64,000 bases of DNA from SAR324 cluster bacterium (GCA_015231885.1 JADGAT010000002.1:1-64000), one strand, 5' to 3'; counted from the stretch's first letter, positions 7,883 to 17,983 are shown. Made by a program: numbers and translations. Notes: generated by a model from the letters alone, not told the origin.

Positions 7883-10222
7883 ATGCTCACTCCGGAAGAA
7901 TCAGCCATTATTGAAGAAGAAACTCTGTTACTGGCAAAAGTACAAAGAGCGTTAGTATTACAAGCCATCCCAGAGAAACAAAAAGATTACCACAATGACA
8001 TCATAGAATTACGGGATTCGATTACCGATTCACGAGTAGAAGACCTCCCGGCGATCATGGCCCATATGGAACGGTTGGTGCTTCTGGCACAACAGCAAAA
8101 CAAGATTTCGGCAGATATCGGCATAAACTGTCTCAGCCCTTATTTTGCTCACATTCGCCTGGATGAAAGCCACCGCAAGAGGGACATTTTGATTGGCAAT
8201 CAGCATTACACGTCAACCCACCTGGATTTACCAATAATTGACTGGAAACATGCCCCCATCAGCAGAATTTATTATCGTTACCAGGAGGGAGATGAGTATG
8301 TAGAAGAATTTGGAGATCGCAACACGGAAGGGGTTGTTTTAGTACGCCGCACCATTTCCATTGAAAATGGGAAATTACTGCGGATTGATGCAGGACCTTA
8401 TTGTCTCATTCATACTAAAAATGGATGGACTTCGCAAAAGTCAGCGCACTCTCATTTAACTGGGGGTAGAGACAAAACGAATCGTCCTTCCAACCAGCTG
8501 GAGACACAGAAAGGGGCAGGATTCAACATTTATCGCAAAGATAAATTTTTGCAAGAAATCACAGCCCTTATCGATCCAAATCAATTTGAAATCATCATAC
8601 ATCCAGAAACGGGTGTTGTCGTGATCCAGGGGGGCGCTGGGTCTGGAAAAACAACGATTGCTTTACATCGATTGGCTTACTTGATTTCCCTGAAACCTAA
8701 TTATTTTATTTCGAGTCAAGTCATAGCGGTTGTATTTAACCAGGCCCTCTCAAGATATATTTCTAAAATTTTACCAACATTAGGAGCCTCTGGCACAAAA
8801 TCCTGGGTTTATCAAAAATGGTCCCGCAGTTTTCGTACTAAGTATTTCCCCCAACTGCCAAATCGTTATTCAGAACAAACACCTGTTTCCGTCATCGAAA
8901 TCAAACGCCACCCTGCCATGATAAAATGGCTGGAAGAAGAAGTAAAATCGCATGAAAACAGTTTTACCCTTCGGCTTCAAGAGGATCTACGCGAACTACC
9001 AGAAAAGAGCAGAGCGGTTGATGTATGGAAGGCGTTGGAAGGCTGGCCATTGGCCCAGCGCATACTCATGTTAAAAAGGTGGAGTAACGATCAGGATTCC
9101 ATCCCCAGAGTTCAGCCATGCAACAGTTATCTTCTTAAAACCCGTTTACAACATCTCATTGAGGACCTGTTTCCCGAGCTCATCAATTCACCAACGAGTC
9201 TGGCCGTCACCATTTGGGAAGATTGTTTCATCCACGAAAAAAAGCTCAAAGAAGCGATGGATCTTCATGCACCAGAAACATTCAGTGATGTACAAATACA
9301 GGAGACCTGGAAATGGGCAGTCCAAAACTATGAGAACCGTCATCAAACAAACGGGGGGCCTGATGATGAAGAGGGTTCGATGATCCAACGGGAGAAAAGC
9401 TTTCAAGAGCTCGATGAAGAAGACGATACCCTCTTACTCCTACTCTATAATCTGACTTTGGGCACATTTCGTAAGAAAAAAAATAAAAAAGTGATGTACC
9501 CTCATATTTTAATTGATGAGGCCCAAGATTTCAGTCCTGTTGAACTGCAGTTATTCATGAATCACACACCAAAAAACCGCCCCAGTATCACCCTAGCAGG
9601 TGATTTTGATCAACAGATTGTGGAAGGATCGCAGTTGGATAGTTGGATTGAGATGTTCCAGCACTTGGGATTGGACAATACGGTCATTTCTCCATTAAAA
9701 ATAGGCTACCGTTCCACACATGAAATTATGGAAGTCGCCAGAGCCATTATTGGCCCTTACAGTGTGAATCAAGAATGGAAAGCCGTGCGTCACGGAGCCC
9801 CCGTTGAACTTTTTAAATTTCAAAGTCATGGCACACTCATCAGTTTTTTATCAGAAGCATTAATTGAACTCGTTGTTCAAGAGCCTTCGGCAAATGTTGC
9901 CATCCTGACTCGCTACCCCTCCCAAGCAGACTTGATTTATGAAGGATTGTTAAAAGCCGATATTCCCAGTATACAACGAGTCCAAGACCAGGATTTTTCT
10001 TTTGAACCGGGTATTGAAGTCAGTGATATTTTACAAGTGAAAGGATTGGAATTTGATTACGTTATTTTGATAGATATTGATGAACAATCATTCCCTGACG
10101 ATCGAAAGGCACGACATCTGCTATACGTTGGAGTAACCAGGGCGGCACATCAGTTATGGTTGATGACATGCAAAAATCCTTCACCGTTGCTTCCCCTGGA
10201 ATTATTAAAAGAAGGAATTTGA
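7883..10222 (+). CDS. HelD-like superfamily 1 helicase/ATPase
   Basis: This 779-residue UvrD-like protein has the HelD layout: an N-terminal coiled-coil arm, an IDWKHAPISRIYYR segment (HelD proteins have VDWRAP in this place), then the split ATPase. Walker A is GGAGSGKTT (about 251-259), Walker B IDEAQDFSP (about 545), motif V VKGLEFDYVILID, and motif VI LLYVGVTRA near the C-terminus. HelD frees stalled RNA polymerase from DNA in Gram-positives; related proteins in other phyla are less studied. The ribosome site is weak. A metallo-beta-lactamase gene follows 99 bases downstream on the same strand. An alternative is a general DNA helicase. Confidence 0.8.
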   Translation: MLTPEESAIIEEETLLLAKVQRALVLQAIPEKQKDYHNDIIELRDSITDSRVEDLPAIMAHMERLVLLAQQQNKISADIGINCLSPYFAHIRLDESHRKRDILIGNQHYTSTHLDLPIIDWKHAPISRIYYRYQEGDEYVEEFGDRNTEGVVLVRRTISIENGKLLRIDAGPYCLIHTKNGWTSQKSAHSHLTGGRDKTNRPSNQLETQKGAGFNIYRKDKFLQEITALIDPNQFEIIIHPETGVVVIQGGAGSGKTTIALHRLAYLISLKPNYFISSQVIAVVFNQALSRYISKILPTLGASGTKSWVYQKWSRSFRTKYFPQLPNRYSEQTPVSVIEIKRHPAMIKWLEEEVKSHENSFTLRLQEDLRELPEKSRAVDVWKALEGWPLAQRILMLKRWSNDQDSIPRVQPCNSYLLKTRLQHLIEDLFPELINSPTSLAVTIWEDCFIHEKKLKEAMDLHAPETFSDVQIQETWKWAVQNYENRHQTNGGPDDEEGSMIQREKSFQELDEEDDTLLLLLYNLTLGTFRKKKNKKVMYPHILIDEAQDFSPVELQLFMNHTPKNRPSITLAGDFDQQIVEGSQLDSWIEMFQHLGLDNTVISPLKIGYRSTHEIMEVARAIIGPYSVNQEWKAVRHGAPVELFKFQSHGTLISFLSEALIELVVQEPSANVAILTRYPSQADLIYEGLLKADIPSIQRVQDQDFSFEPGIEVSDILQVKGLEFDYVILIDIDEQSFPDDRKARHLLYVGVTRAAHQLWLMTCKNPSPLLPLELLKEGI

Positions 10223-10321
10223 GATTCGACATTCAAAGCATACTTTGCTACAAGGAAGTAATGTCCACTATGAAATTCTTAATCACAAAGACATTACGAT
10301 ATCTACATCAATGGTAACACT

Positions 10322-11113
10322 ATGATAAAAATAACATTTTTGGGAGTAGGATCTGCATTTACCAGAAAAAATTCCACCAGCAGTATTTTAATCGAAAGTG
10401 GAAATATCAAAATGCTTGTCGACTGTGGCGTACCGGTCCTTCAATCAATTGCAGAATACGGCATTACTCTGGATCAAATCACCCATGTTTTTGTCACTCA
10501 TCTTCATGCAGATCACATTGGTGGGATGGAACAAATTGCCTTACAAAGCAGATTCACTCATCAGCATCGCATTAAACTTCTCACGACAGACACCTTATTG
10601 GAACGTTTATGGGAATGTTCGTTGAAAGGAGGCCTGGAGTTTGTGGAATTGACTCCCAATGACGAAACCCCTCAGAAATTGGCAGATTATTTTGAATGCA
10701 TCCCCATCCAAGCAAACTGCTGGTTTCCGGTAGAAGAAGGAGAACCTCTGCAGCTTTATGCCCGGATCAACGATCATGTGCTCAATTTAGAAACATACGG
10801 ATTAGAAATTTCAGAAAACCCCACAGAACGTGAAAAGAGTATCCTCTTTACAAGCGATACCCGGTTGGATAAAGACCTGCTGGCCCGTTGCGTGACAACC
10901 TGCAAGTACCTCTTACATGATTGTCAATTATTCAATAGCGGAGAAGATAATAAATTTGGAGTACATACCTCTTACCAGGAACTTTTACAATTACCTCAAA
11001 ACATACGCGAGCACCTTTGGCTTTACCACTTTGGAGACACGCCCCTTCCTGATGCAAAGGCTGATGGATTTGCTGGTTTTATTGAGCACATGCAGCATTT
11101 TTCCACCGAATAG
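10322..11113 (+). CDS. metallo-beta-lactamase fold hydrolase, RNase Z-like
   Basis: The 263-residue protein has the metal-binding motif HLHADH (from about residue 60) preceded by DCG, and later SDTRLD, LLHDC and a terminal LYHFGD. This places it in the MBL-fold group containing RNase Z and related phosphodiesterases, which use two zinc ions to cleave RNA or other substrates. The length fits MBL proteins close to RNase Z but short of the full enzyme with its exosite. It follows the HelD-like gene. Its stop lies 15 bases before the convergent end of the cyclase gene. The substrate is not predictable. Confidence 0.8.
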   Translation: MIKITFLGVGSAFTRKNSTSSILIESGNIKMLVDCGVPVLQSIAEYGITLDQITHVFVTHLHADHIGGMEQIALQSRFTHQHRIKLLTTDTLLERLWECSLKGGLEFVELTPNDETPQKLADYFECIPIQANCWFPVEEGEPLQLYARINDHVLNLETYGLEISENPTEREKSILFTSDTRLDKDLLARCVTTCKYLLHDCQLFNSGEDNKFGVHTSYQELLQLPQNIREHLWLYHFGDTPLPDAKADGFAGFIEHMQHFSTE

Positions 11114-11127
11114 CAGCACTGTCGTCA

Positions 11128-14100
11128 TCAGGCAGGACGTTGACGGCGATTGCGTACAGCCTCCTTCCCTAGAAAATCAATACTTGTTTTCAATTTTTTA
11201 GGCTCCAAAAATTCTGGAGTACCAATCAAATCTAGATCCCAAAGAGCATGAACAATCCCATCCAAATAAATCTTATGAAATTTAGGATTGCCCAGTAGCT
11301 TAAAATTACCTGAGTTGATCCAAATTTTACTCTTGAATTTGTATTGTGACAACAGCGGAATATTCAAAACATCAAGAGCTTTCATGAATTGAATTCGACA
11401 TTCCCTGGTATTGAACTGCATAAAAAATCGTGATAGGTTGAAATCAACTTTCATGTGGCTTGGTCTGATTTTAACCTGGATGCGGGAAATATCAAACCCT
11501 GTTACAAAATGGTCTCCAAAGTTATCTCTCACGACTACAGATATGCGACTGAACCGATTCACATTGCAGACAATAAAAATATCACGAATATAATGAATAT
11601 TCTCCAACAACTCTTTGGGACGTACTGGAATGGGGCGAAAGAACTGATGCATTTCAGTGGCTATTATCTGCAAATCTTGATGAGTGACAGGGTTGGATGC
11701 CGCATTCCCCAAAGAACGAGCAGGAGGTTTTTCAAAAGAGGTTAAGTTACGCTCTGTAAAGCCCAGGTAGCCACTCAAAACACAACGGGCTATTCCTTCT
11801 ACCAAAGGGGCCTCAAACATCTCTAATTCACTTCCAGAACGGTCAGCATAACGACTTACGTTCCCCATGGCCTCTTTGCGGCTCAGCATGGACTTGAATA
11901 TCCATTTTTGCGACTTTGAATTAAACTGCAGAGTGATCCGTTTACGAGGAATACTCAAACTCTTTGAAATAGGAAAGGGAACTTGAAACGGTTTATGTTT
12001 GAAATTCCGTTCAAAATGATATTTAAAAATCACATTTTCTAATGGATCACCAGCCAGCATGATCCTGGAATCCAATATCCGTTTTTCAATTTCATGAGGC
12101 AATGGGGTCAAACCAAACTTCTCCAGATATTGAACAATTGAGTCAACCGTAGCCTTCACACGCTCGCGATCTTCTTGAATTTGTTCCCATTGTAGCTGCT
12201 CAATACTGTTCAGAGGTAGTTCATCTTCGACTTTGTGCACAATCCGTTCATCGACAATCAGCAGTTTTTGATTCAGTTCCTGCAGCTGATTCAAGACATA
12301 ACCTGCTACTGTTTTTGCTTTGGGACCAATCGTATCTCCTCCTTTTTTGAGAATATACCCCATTAACATTTTTAAAGATTTGGTATTGCCGGTATTAATC
12401 AACTTGAGCTCCACACGACGCATCGATTTCAAAAAGAGGAGCTTCAATTTGAGTTCCACACGGTTGCCCACATCATCCCGTCCTTGACAAAACTTTATCA
12501 AATCCTGGCGCTGCTCTTTTTCTTGAAAAAAAAGATCGTAGAAGCGTACCAGCGAATTGGTTCGCCAAGACACAGGTTCATCCAACCGGATGGCCTGTCC
12601 ATCGTTATTAAAATCAATAATATCAGAGAGGCGTATATGTTGAGAAAAGCAAAAAATAATTTCCTGCTGCACTTCTTCTTCCTCAAAACGCAGCAGCATT
12701 TCTGTAAACTTCAGCCACCATGGATCACGAGGCAGCAACGGAAACTCCTTTTCCATCACTTTGATTGTTCGTACTAACGGACCACTCAAATCTTGCCGGA
12801 TGAAATAACGCTGATCCGGGTTGAAAAGCAGCTTTGTCATACTAGTCGGAGGTGTATTGTCTTCTTCCAGGCAGCAGATCATTTCCAACCACCAGCAGTT
12901 CAGCAGTGCCTTGGGAAGATTACGATGACTGACTTTCTCACTTTCCCTGAGAAAAATAGGGATGGCATGTTCCAAAAATTTTTCACGGGGAATATTCATT
13001 TCGCCCCAATCAGGCAGATCCCTCAAAGGAAATTCTTCTACTTGATCACCATTTTTTTGAGTGAGTACCCAGTCTTCTTCAGGCAACACACCAATTCGTG
13101 CTAGAACTTTGAGATCATGGGGTAATTCAAACGGAGCAGGGGACGTACCTCCCAATAATACAGCAGGGTTCAGCAAAAAATCATTGAGCATTAAATCATA
13201 GGCCATACTGCCTTCAGGCGATACAAGAAAAGGCGTATGCTTCCCATTTCTCTGGTTTCTCAGAAGATTCACAAAAAAATGAACTTCGGTTTCCGGATAC
13301 TTTTGCGTCAAGTATTTTTCTGCATGAAGAATCTTTTGATGAATAGGATACGTGCAATTGGATTCTACAGTAATGGCTTCTACTTCGGAACAAAAGTCAA
13401 CCAAAGCAACCATTTGACTTCGAAAGTATTCTTGCATCAAAATTTTCAATTCGTCAGCAAATCTTTTATTTAAGAAATGCCCATCTGGATCGAACTGCTG
13501 CTTAGTCAAATGAAAAATATCGCCCAATCGATGTTGGGAGTCTAAAGAAATTTTTTCGGTAAGGTCTCTTAAAAAGCCTTTGATCACAGGAGACCGTTGA
13601 TTGAAACCTGATAACTGCTGTAACAGAGCCTCCTGCTTTTGTTCCGTTGTTATTTTGTCAACAGCTACCCCTGTTTTTTCAGCATACTGCTCCACAATTT
13701 GAAGAGCATCCGCATGGTCCAGGTAATTGTCATTATAGTAATCCGTCACCCAGCCCCATAACTTATCTTTGGTCAATATTTTTAAAGAATAAGGGAACCA
13801 ATCTCTCCGAATTTTTTCATCGGACTTTACTTTGATGAACGAAAAAAAGCGGGTCAGGTGTTGTATGTATCGCTCAAAAAACGGTTGTTTATTTAAAGCT
13901 CTGGAAATCTCTTGCCACAGAATAGTCGCCTGCTGCACAGAGGGTTGCTGATTGAACCGGTCCCACAATTTACTTTCCAAAGTTTTTTCAAAAATACTGG
14001 GAAATATTAGGCGGATCACGCGCACTTCGTCGTCACTCAATCCCTCCCCATATTTTTCCTTCATTTCCTGTTCAACTTCATCGACCAGTTCACTTTTTTC

Positions 14101-14937
14101 GTCATCAGACAAAATTTTGTGAAAGATATGCTGCTGGGTTTGATAAAAAATGGTTTGCAGCAACGCTACAAAAAAATCCGCATCATTCCACGGGCCTTCG
14201 TATCCCGGATTGGTGTCAAAAATAACCTGAGCATCCATATCAGAGTCGGGTTTATGACCAATTCCACCCAAGCTTCCAATCGTTGTTAAGGAACGTATTT
14301 TAGCAGAAGGATTCTCCCCCAGGCGAGCGCCAAAGCGAGCATATTGACTACGAAAAAATTGTTGAAGTCCAGGTAATTCAATCTGAGGGTTTCCAGCAAT
14401 CAGTTCCTGGGGGAGAAAACGTACAAGTCCTTTTATTCCGGAAAGTACATCTTTTTGAAAAACAGGGAACACATGAGTGGCATAAACAGGATTTCCTTCT
14501 GCATCAATACCCGTTTTTTCGTGGAGTTCTAAGGGAGGAGCTTCTGGGTTAATATCAAAAATACACAACGAATCTAAAATAGCTCTTTTCATCTCAGTTG
14601 TTGCCAAACCCACCAGGCTTTCCATGCGTTCCCGGTTGATTTGTCCCATTTTGTCATATTCAGTATGAGCATATTCTTTATATTTTTCTAATTCCTTCTG
14701 ATCATACGATTTCAATAAGCTTTCATTGATGCTGGTGACCTGTAACGCTTTGAGAACCTGTTCGATTGTCCGTTTAACCTGATCGTCCAGTTCATTAGAA
14801 GCAATGAGTTGATACAAGCGCGTGCTGGTTTTCCACTGTTTGATTCGTCTCAAGCGTGTATTTTCGTCAATGACACCAGGCCCCGTTGGCAACTTTTTTT
14901 CAACATTCTCTTTTTTCTTAACAGCTAATGCTGACAT
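11128..14937 (-). CDS. class I adenylate cyclase-like protein (CyaA-type)
   Basis: This 1269-residue protein contains GSLGGIGHKPDSDMDAQVIF (about residues 218-237), the nucleotidyltransferase core of class I adenylate cyclases (GS-x-G then SD-x-D). Further on are VSPEGSMAYDLMLNDFLLNP and a KALLNCWWLEM segment matching the conserved CyaA order. Such enzymes make cyclic AMP from ATP. It is much longer than the enterobacterial enzyme (about 850 residues), with a long insertion after the core and an extended C-terminal half in place of the usual regulatory domain. Transcription order on this strand is STAS gene, aroA, cyclase. Activity is inferred from motifs only. Confidence 0.7.
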   Translation of the reverse strand: MSALAVKKKENVEKKLPTGPGVIDENTRLRRIKQWKTSTRLYQLIASNELDDQVKRTIEQVLKALQVTSINESLLKSYDQKELEKYKEYAHTEYDKMGQINRERMESLVGLATTEMKRAILDSLCIFDINPEAPPLELHEKTGIDAEGNPVYATHVFPVFQKDVLSGIKGLVRFLPQELIAGNPQIELPGLQQFFRSQYARFGARLGENPSAKIRSLTTIGSLGGIGHKPDSDMDAQVIFDTNPGYEGPWNDADFFVALLQTIFYQTQQHIFHKILSDDEKSELVDEVEQEMKEKYGEGLSDDEVRVIRLIFPSIFEKTLESKLWDRFNQQPSVQQATILWQEISRALNKQPFFERYIQHLTRFFSFIKVKSDEKIRRDWFPYSLKILTKDKLWGWVTDYYNDNYLDHADALQIVEQYAEKTGVAVDKITTEQKQEALLQQLSGFNQRSPVIKGFLRDLTEKISLDSQHRLGDIFHLTKQQFDPDGHFLNKRFADELKILMQEYFRSQMVALVDFCSEVEAITVESNCTYPIHQKILHAEKYLTQKYPETEVHFFVNLLRNQRNGKHTPFLVSPEGSMAYDLMLNDFLLNPAVLLGGTSPAPFELPHDLKVLARIGVLPEEDWVLTQKNGDQVEEFPLRDLPDWGEMNIPREKFLEHAIPIFLRESEKVSHRNLPKALLNCWWLEMICCLEEDNTPPTSMTKLLFNPDQRYFIRQDLSGPLVRTIKVMEKEFPLLPRDPWWLKFTEMLLRFEEEEVQQEIIFCFSQHIRLSDIIDFNNDGQAIRLDEPVSWRTNSLVRFYDLFFQEKEQRQDLIKFCQGRDDVGNRVELKLKLLFLKSMRRVELKLINTGNTKSLKMLMGYILKKGGDTIGPKAKTVAGYVLNQLQELNQKLLIVDERIVHKVEDELPLNSIEQLQWEQIQEDRERVKATVDSIVQYLEKFGLTPLPHEIEKRILDSRIMLAGDPLENVIFKYHFERNFKHKPFQVPFPISKSLSIPRKRITLQFNSKSQKWIFKSMLSRKEAMGNVSRYADRSGSELEMFEAPLVEGIARCVLSGYLGFTERNLTSFEKPPARSLGNAASNPVTHQDLQIIATEMHQFFRPIPVRPKELLENIHYIRDIFIVCNVNRFSRISVVVRDNFGDHFVTGFDISRIQVKIRPSHMKVDFNLSRFFMQFNTRECRIQFMKALDVLNIPLLSQYKFKSKIWINSGNFKLLGNPKFHKIYLDGIVHALWDLDLIGTPEFLEPKKLKTSIDFLGKEAVRNRRQRPA

Positions 14938-15072
14938 TATATCTTTCTAATTCGGCAGTCGTAAGCTCTCTCGAACTGATAACTTTTGAATTGCTCAATA
15001 GGGGTATCCGTTTTTTCCAGCTATCATGCGAAAATAACACCAAAACCGTAAAAAGTTCCTACTCACTTATTT

Positions 15073-16356
15073 TTAATGGCTGATGACAGAAGAGAACGCT
15101 TCAAAATACTCGGGAAACGTTTTGATGACAACATCCGGATTGTTGATCGTAATCGGAACTTCACCACATGCCGCCAGAGAAAAGGCCATTGCCATTCTAT
15201 GATCATCATAAGTATCAATGGTTGCAGAAGATACATTGTCTGGTGGCACAATACTGATATAATCATTTCCTGCATCAACCTGAGCCCCTAACTTTCTCAA
15301 CTCGGTGCTCACGGCAGTGATTCTTTCAGATTCTTTTAACTGCCAATTGGAAATATTACGAATCGTTGTCTTTCCTTCGGCAAACAGAGCCACAACCGCC
15401 AAGGTCATTGCCGCATCCGGCATGTCATTCATGTCCACATCAATTCCACGTAAAGTGTGGCCTGTCAATTGAATAGAATGCGGCAAATATTCTACGTGTG
15501 CCCCCATTTTTTCTAAAACACGAGCAAACTGCGTATCTCCCTGCACACTTTCGGCGCCACACCCCATCACTGTAATTGTTGATCCTGTGATTGCAGCAGC
15601 CCCTAAAAAATATGAAGCCGAAGAAGCATCGCCCTCCACATAAACAGTTCCTGGTGATTGATAAATCTGCCGGGGTTGAATATGAAATTTCTGATAATTG
15701 TCATGTTCGACGCAAACCCCAAAACGCTCCATCAAATTCAAGGTCATCTGCACATAAGGCAAAGACACAAGTTTATCTTTTATGACGATTTCGACCATAT
15801 TTTGCGCATAAGGTGCTGCCATCAACATGGCAGACAGATACTGGCTGCTGATGGCCCCATTCAGAAAAGCAATCCCTCCCGGTAAACCAGAAACATTTAA
15901 TTCAACCGGAGGGCAGTTATTATTTTCGATACATTGCACGTGAACCCCAAGTTGCACAAGTCCATCCACTAAGTCCTGGATGGGACGCTGCCGCATCCGT
16001 GGAATCCCATCCAGGATAAATTTACCTTTACCAATGGACAGCACAGCAGTTAAAGAGCGCATAGCCGTTCCTGCATTTCCCAGAAATAAAGAGGCTCCTT
16101 CAACTGGAATTTTCCCCCCACACCCTGTTATCGTAATTTCTTGCTGTTTCCGGTTTTCATCAAAAGAGATTTTCAACTTGGCGAGTGCTCCTACCATATG
16201 GCGCACATCTTCACTATCCAACAAATTTTGGATATGAGTCACTCCTTCTGCCAGTAAGCTGAGCACCAATACCCGGTTTGAAAAACTTTTGGAACCCGGC
16301 AATTTGACTGTCCCCGAAACCAGTCGGATTGGTTCTAAGACGATAGAATCATTCAT
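15073..16356 (-). CDS. aroA: 3-phosphoshikimate 1-carboxyvinyltransferase (EPSP synthase)
   Basis: This enzyme joins shikimate-3-phosphate and phosphoenolpyruvate in aromatic amino acid synthesis. At 427 residues it has normal length. Visible signatures are LPGSKSFSNR (residues 19-28, with K23), LFLGNAGTAMRSL with the class I-type Gly-x-Ala pattern, GDASSASYFLGAA and the catalytic DMPDAAMTLAV segment, plus a C-terminal YDDHRMAMAFSL. It follows a STAS gene by 25 bases and precedes the class I-like cyclase gene by 135 bases on the same strand. That is an unusual neighbourhood for aroA, and the STAS-aroA pairing is probably only co-transcription. Confidence 0.95.
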   Translation of the reverse strand: MNDSIVLEPIRLVSGTVKLPGSKSFSNRVLVLSLLAEGVTHIQNLLDSEDVRHMVGALAKLKISFDENRKQQEITITGCGGKIPVEGASLFLGNAGTAMRSLTAVLSIGKGKFILDGIPRMRQRPIQDLVDGLVQLGVHVQCIENNNCPPVELNVSGLPGGIAFLNGAISSQYLSAMLMAAPYAQNMVEIVIKDKLVSLPYVQMTLNLMERFGVCVEHDNYQKFHIQPRQIYQSPGTVYVEGDASSASYFLGAAAITGSTITVMGCGAESVQGDTQFARVLEKMGAHVEYLPHSIQLTGHTLRGIDVDMNDMPDAAMTLAVVALFAEGKTTIRNISNWQLKESERITAVSTELRKLGAQVDAGNDYISIVPPDNVSSATIDTYDDHRMAMAFSLAACGEVPITINNPDVVIKTFPEYFEAFSSVISH

Positions 16357-16381
16357 TACTCTGAGTTGTCTGTATCATTTA

Positions 16382-16726
16382 TCATTTTGCGAACTCTGCC
16401 AAAGCTTCTTCTTCAGTCGCATATATGCTTAATACTTTATTCAACCGAATCATTTCAAAAACTTTCATATGATTATCCTTAGGATTGCAGATGGCCACCA
16501 CTTCCTCTCGTTTTTGAAATATTTTATAAATTTCTACAATCAGGCCAATACCTGCAGAATCCAAAGTAGTCACTTCCTTGAGATCAAACAATAACACACC
16601 AATATTTTTATCTTCAATAAAGGGTATACAATATTCTTTGATATCCAGCACTTCTTCGCCAACAAACCGCCCAATTATCGAAACCACACAAACATGATCT
16701 TCAATACGATGAAAAATTTTCATCAC
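16382..16726 (-). CDS. STAS domain protein (anti-sigma factor antagonist type)
   Basis: This 114-residue single-domain STAS protein resembles SpoIIAA and RsbV. The phosphorylation loop is intact: TTLDSAGIG, with S57 as predicted phosphoacceptor after D56. Such proteins switch partner between a kinase/anti-sigma factor and free forms depending on phosphorylation. No kinase of the RsbW type is adjacent; it is followed by aroA. It is paralogous to the STAS protein at 58436-58777, sharing the C-terminal pattern of FE-x-I-x-L-x-K and a final T-E-E-x-A-L-A. A gaggggg-like site precedes the ATG. Confidence 0.85.
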   Translation of the reverse strand: MMKIFHRIEDHVCVVSIIGRFVGEEVLDIKEYCIPFIEDKNIGVLLFDLKEVTTLDSAGIGLIVEIYKIFQKREEVVAICNPKDNHMKVFEMIRLNKVLSIYATEEEALAEFAK

Positions 16727-16931
16727 CCCCTCCTTTTAAGTTTTTTATCTTCCAATATTGTTTTGTGAAAAGACATTATAATACAGCTTTTCTTGATTTG
16801 TAAACGATAACTAGACTAGATTAACAATCTTTATTTATTAAATAGATCTTAGCCATTGCATTTTTTATTCATTCGGAATAACTTTCTTTTATCACACTAT
16901 TAAACAAAAGCGAATTTTATAAGAGGAACTC

Positions 16932-17837
16932 ATGGATAGACTAAAGACAGCTCGCCTGATTACAGCAATCAAAACCCCTTATCTGGAAAATGGCAAATTC
17001 GACCTGGACACTTTTGATCAGCTGGTTGAAAACCAAATCAACAATGGCGTGGAAGGTTTGGTCGTCGCAGGGACGACGGGTGAAGGTCATTTAATGGATT
17101 GGGACGAAGAAATCATGTTAATTGCCCATTGTGTTCATTATTTTGGCGACAAACTGGCCATCATCGGTAATACAGGCAGCAACAACACACGAGAAGCCAT
17201 ACACGCCACTTATCAGGGTTTTGCCGTTGGAATGGATGCAGCACTACAAATCAATCCCTATTATGGAAAAACTTCTCAGGAAGGATTAAAAACTCATTTT
17301 GAGAGAGTATTCGACTTAGGCCCTGCCGTTGTGTATAATGTACCAGGCAGGACAGGACAAGACCTGGAGCCAGCCATCATTGAAGAATTAGCACAACATG
17401 CCAACTTTGTTGGTGTGAAAGAATGCCAAGGCCCTGAAAGGATAGCAGGTTATACACAAAAAGGGATTCGATGCTGGTCGGGTAACGACAATGATTGTTT
17501 TGTGTCACGTCACCAGAGCGGAGGCAATGGTGTGATTTCAGTGACAGCCAATGTTGTTCCCGGTTTAATGCGCAAGCTGCTGGATTCAGAAGATACCAGT
17601 CTGAATGAGAAGCTCCAACCATTGATGTCATGGCTGTTTTGTGAGCCAAATCCTATTCCATTGAACACAGCATTGTCGATGACAGGGGCTATTGCTCCAG
17701 TGTTTCGTTTGCCTTATGTACCACTCAATATAGAACAAAGGAAGGAAGGTCTGGAATTGATGCATCAGTTTGAGGCAAACGATTTAACAGGCGGACAACC
17801 ACAACTGTTGGATGATCAAGAATTTATCCTGGTTTAA
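16932..17837 (+). CDS. dapA: 4-hydroxy-tetrahydrodipicolinate synthase, plant-like type
   Basis: This enzyme condenses pyruvate and aspartate semialdehyde in lysine and diaminopimelate synthesis. Catalytic residues are visible: TTGEG (T48/T49), Y110-Y111, Y135 in VVYNVPGRTG, R140, and the Schiff-base lysine K163 in VGVKEC. The sequence is unusually close, from memory, to plant chloroplast enzymes: matching blocks include IGNTGSNNTREAIHAT, INPYYGKTSQEGL, ISVTANVVPGLMRKL and the ending LLDDQEFIL. Typical E. coli-type DapA lacks most of these blocks. An agaggaa ribosome site precedes the ATG. It stands alone, convergent with malQ. Confidence 0.92.
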   Translation: MDRLKTARLITAIKTPYLENGKFDLDTFDQLVENQINNGVEGLVVAGTTGEGHLMDWDEEIMLIAHCVHYFGDKLAIIGNTGSNNTREAIHATYQGFAVGMDAALQINPYYGKTSQEGLKTHFERVFDLGPAVVYNVPGRTGQDLEPAIIEELAQHANFVGVKECQGPERIAGYTQKGIRCWSGNDNDCFVSRHQSGGNGVISVTANVVPGLMRKLLDSEDTSLNEKLQPLMSWLFCEPNPIPLNTALSMTGAIAPVFRLPYVPLNIEQRKEGLELMHQFEANDLTGGQPQLLDDQEFILV

Positions 17838-17946
17838 TCGGGGGAGGAATAAAAAAAATAAAGTTTTACATGAAACGGCTGAACCTATTTAAAAATGAGG
17901 CAGTCTATATTAACATGTGGATTCATATTACTCCTTATGGTCGCAT

Positions 17947-17975
17947 GGTTGGTGGGGCACAACTCCCCACCAGCC
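17947..17975. terminator. hairpin between convergent dapA and malQ
   Basis: An 11-bp stem GGTTGGTGGGG pairs with CCCCACCAGCC (one G-T pair) around a 7-base loop. Its position between two converging genes suggests bidirectional termination, although neither side has a strong T-run, so an intrinsic terminator is only likely. Confidence 0.45.
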
Positions 17976-17983
17976 CTTCCCTT

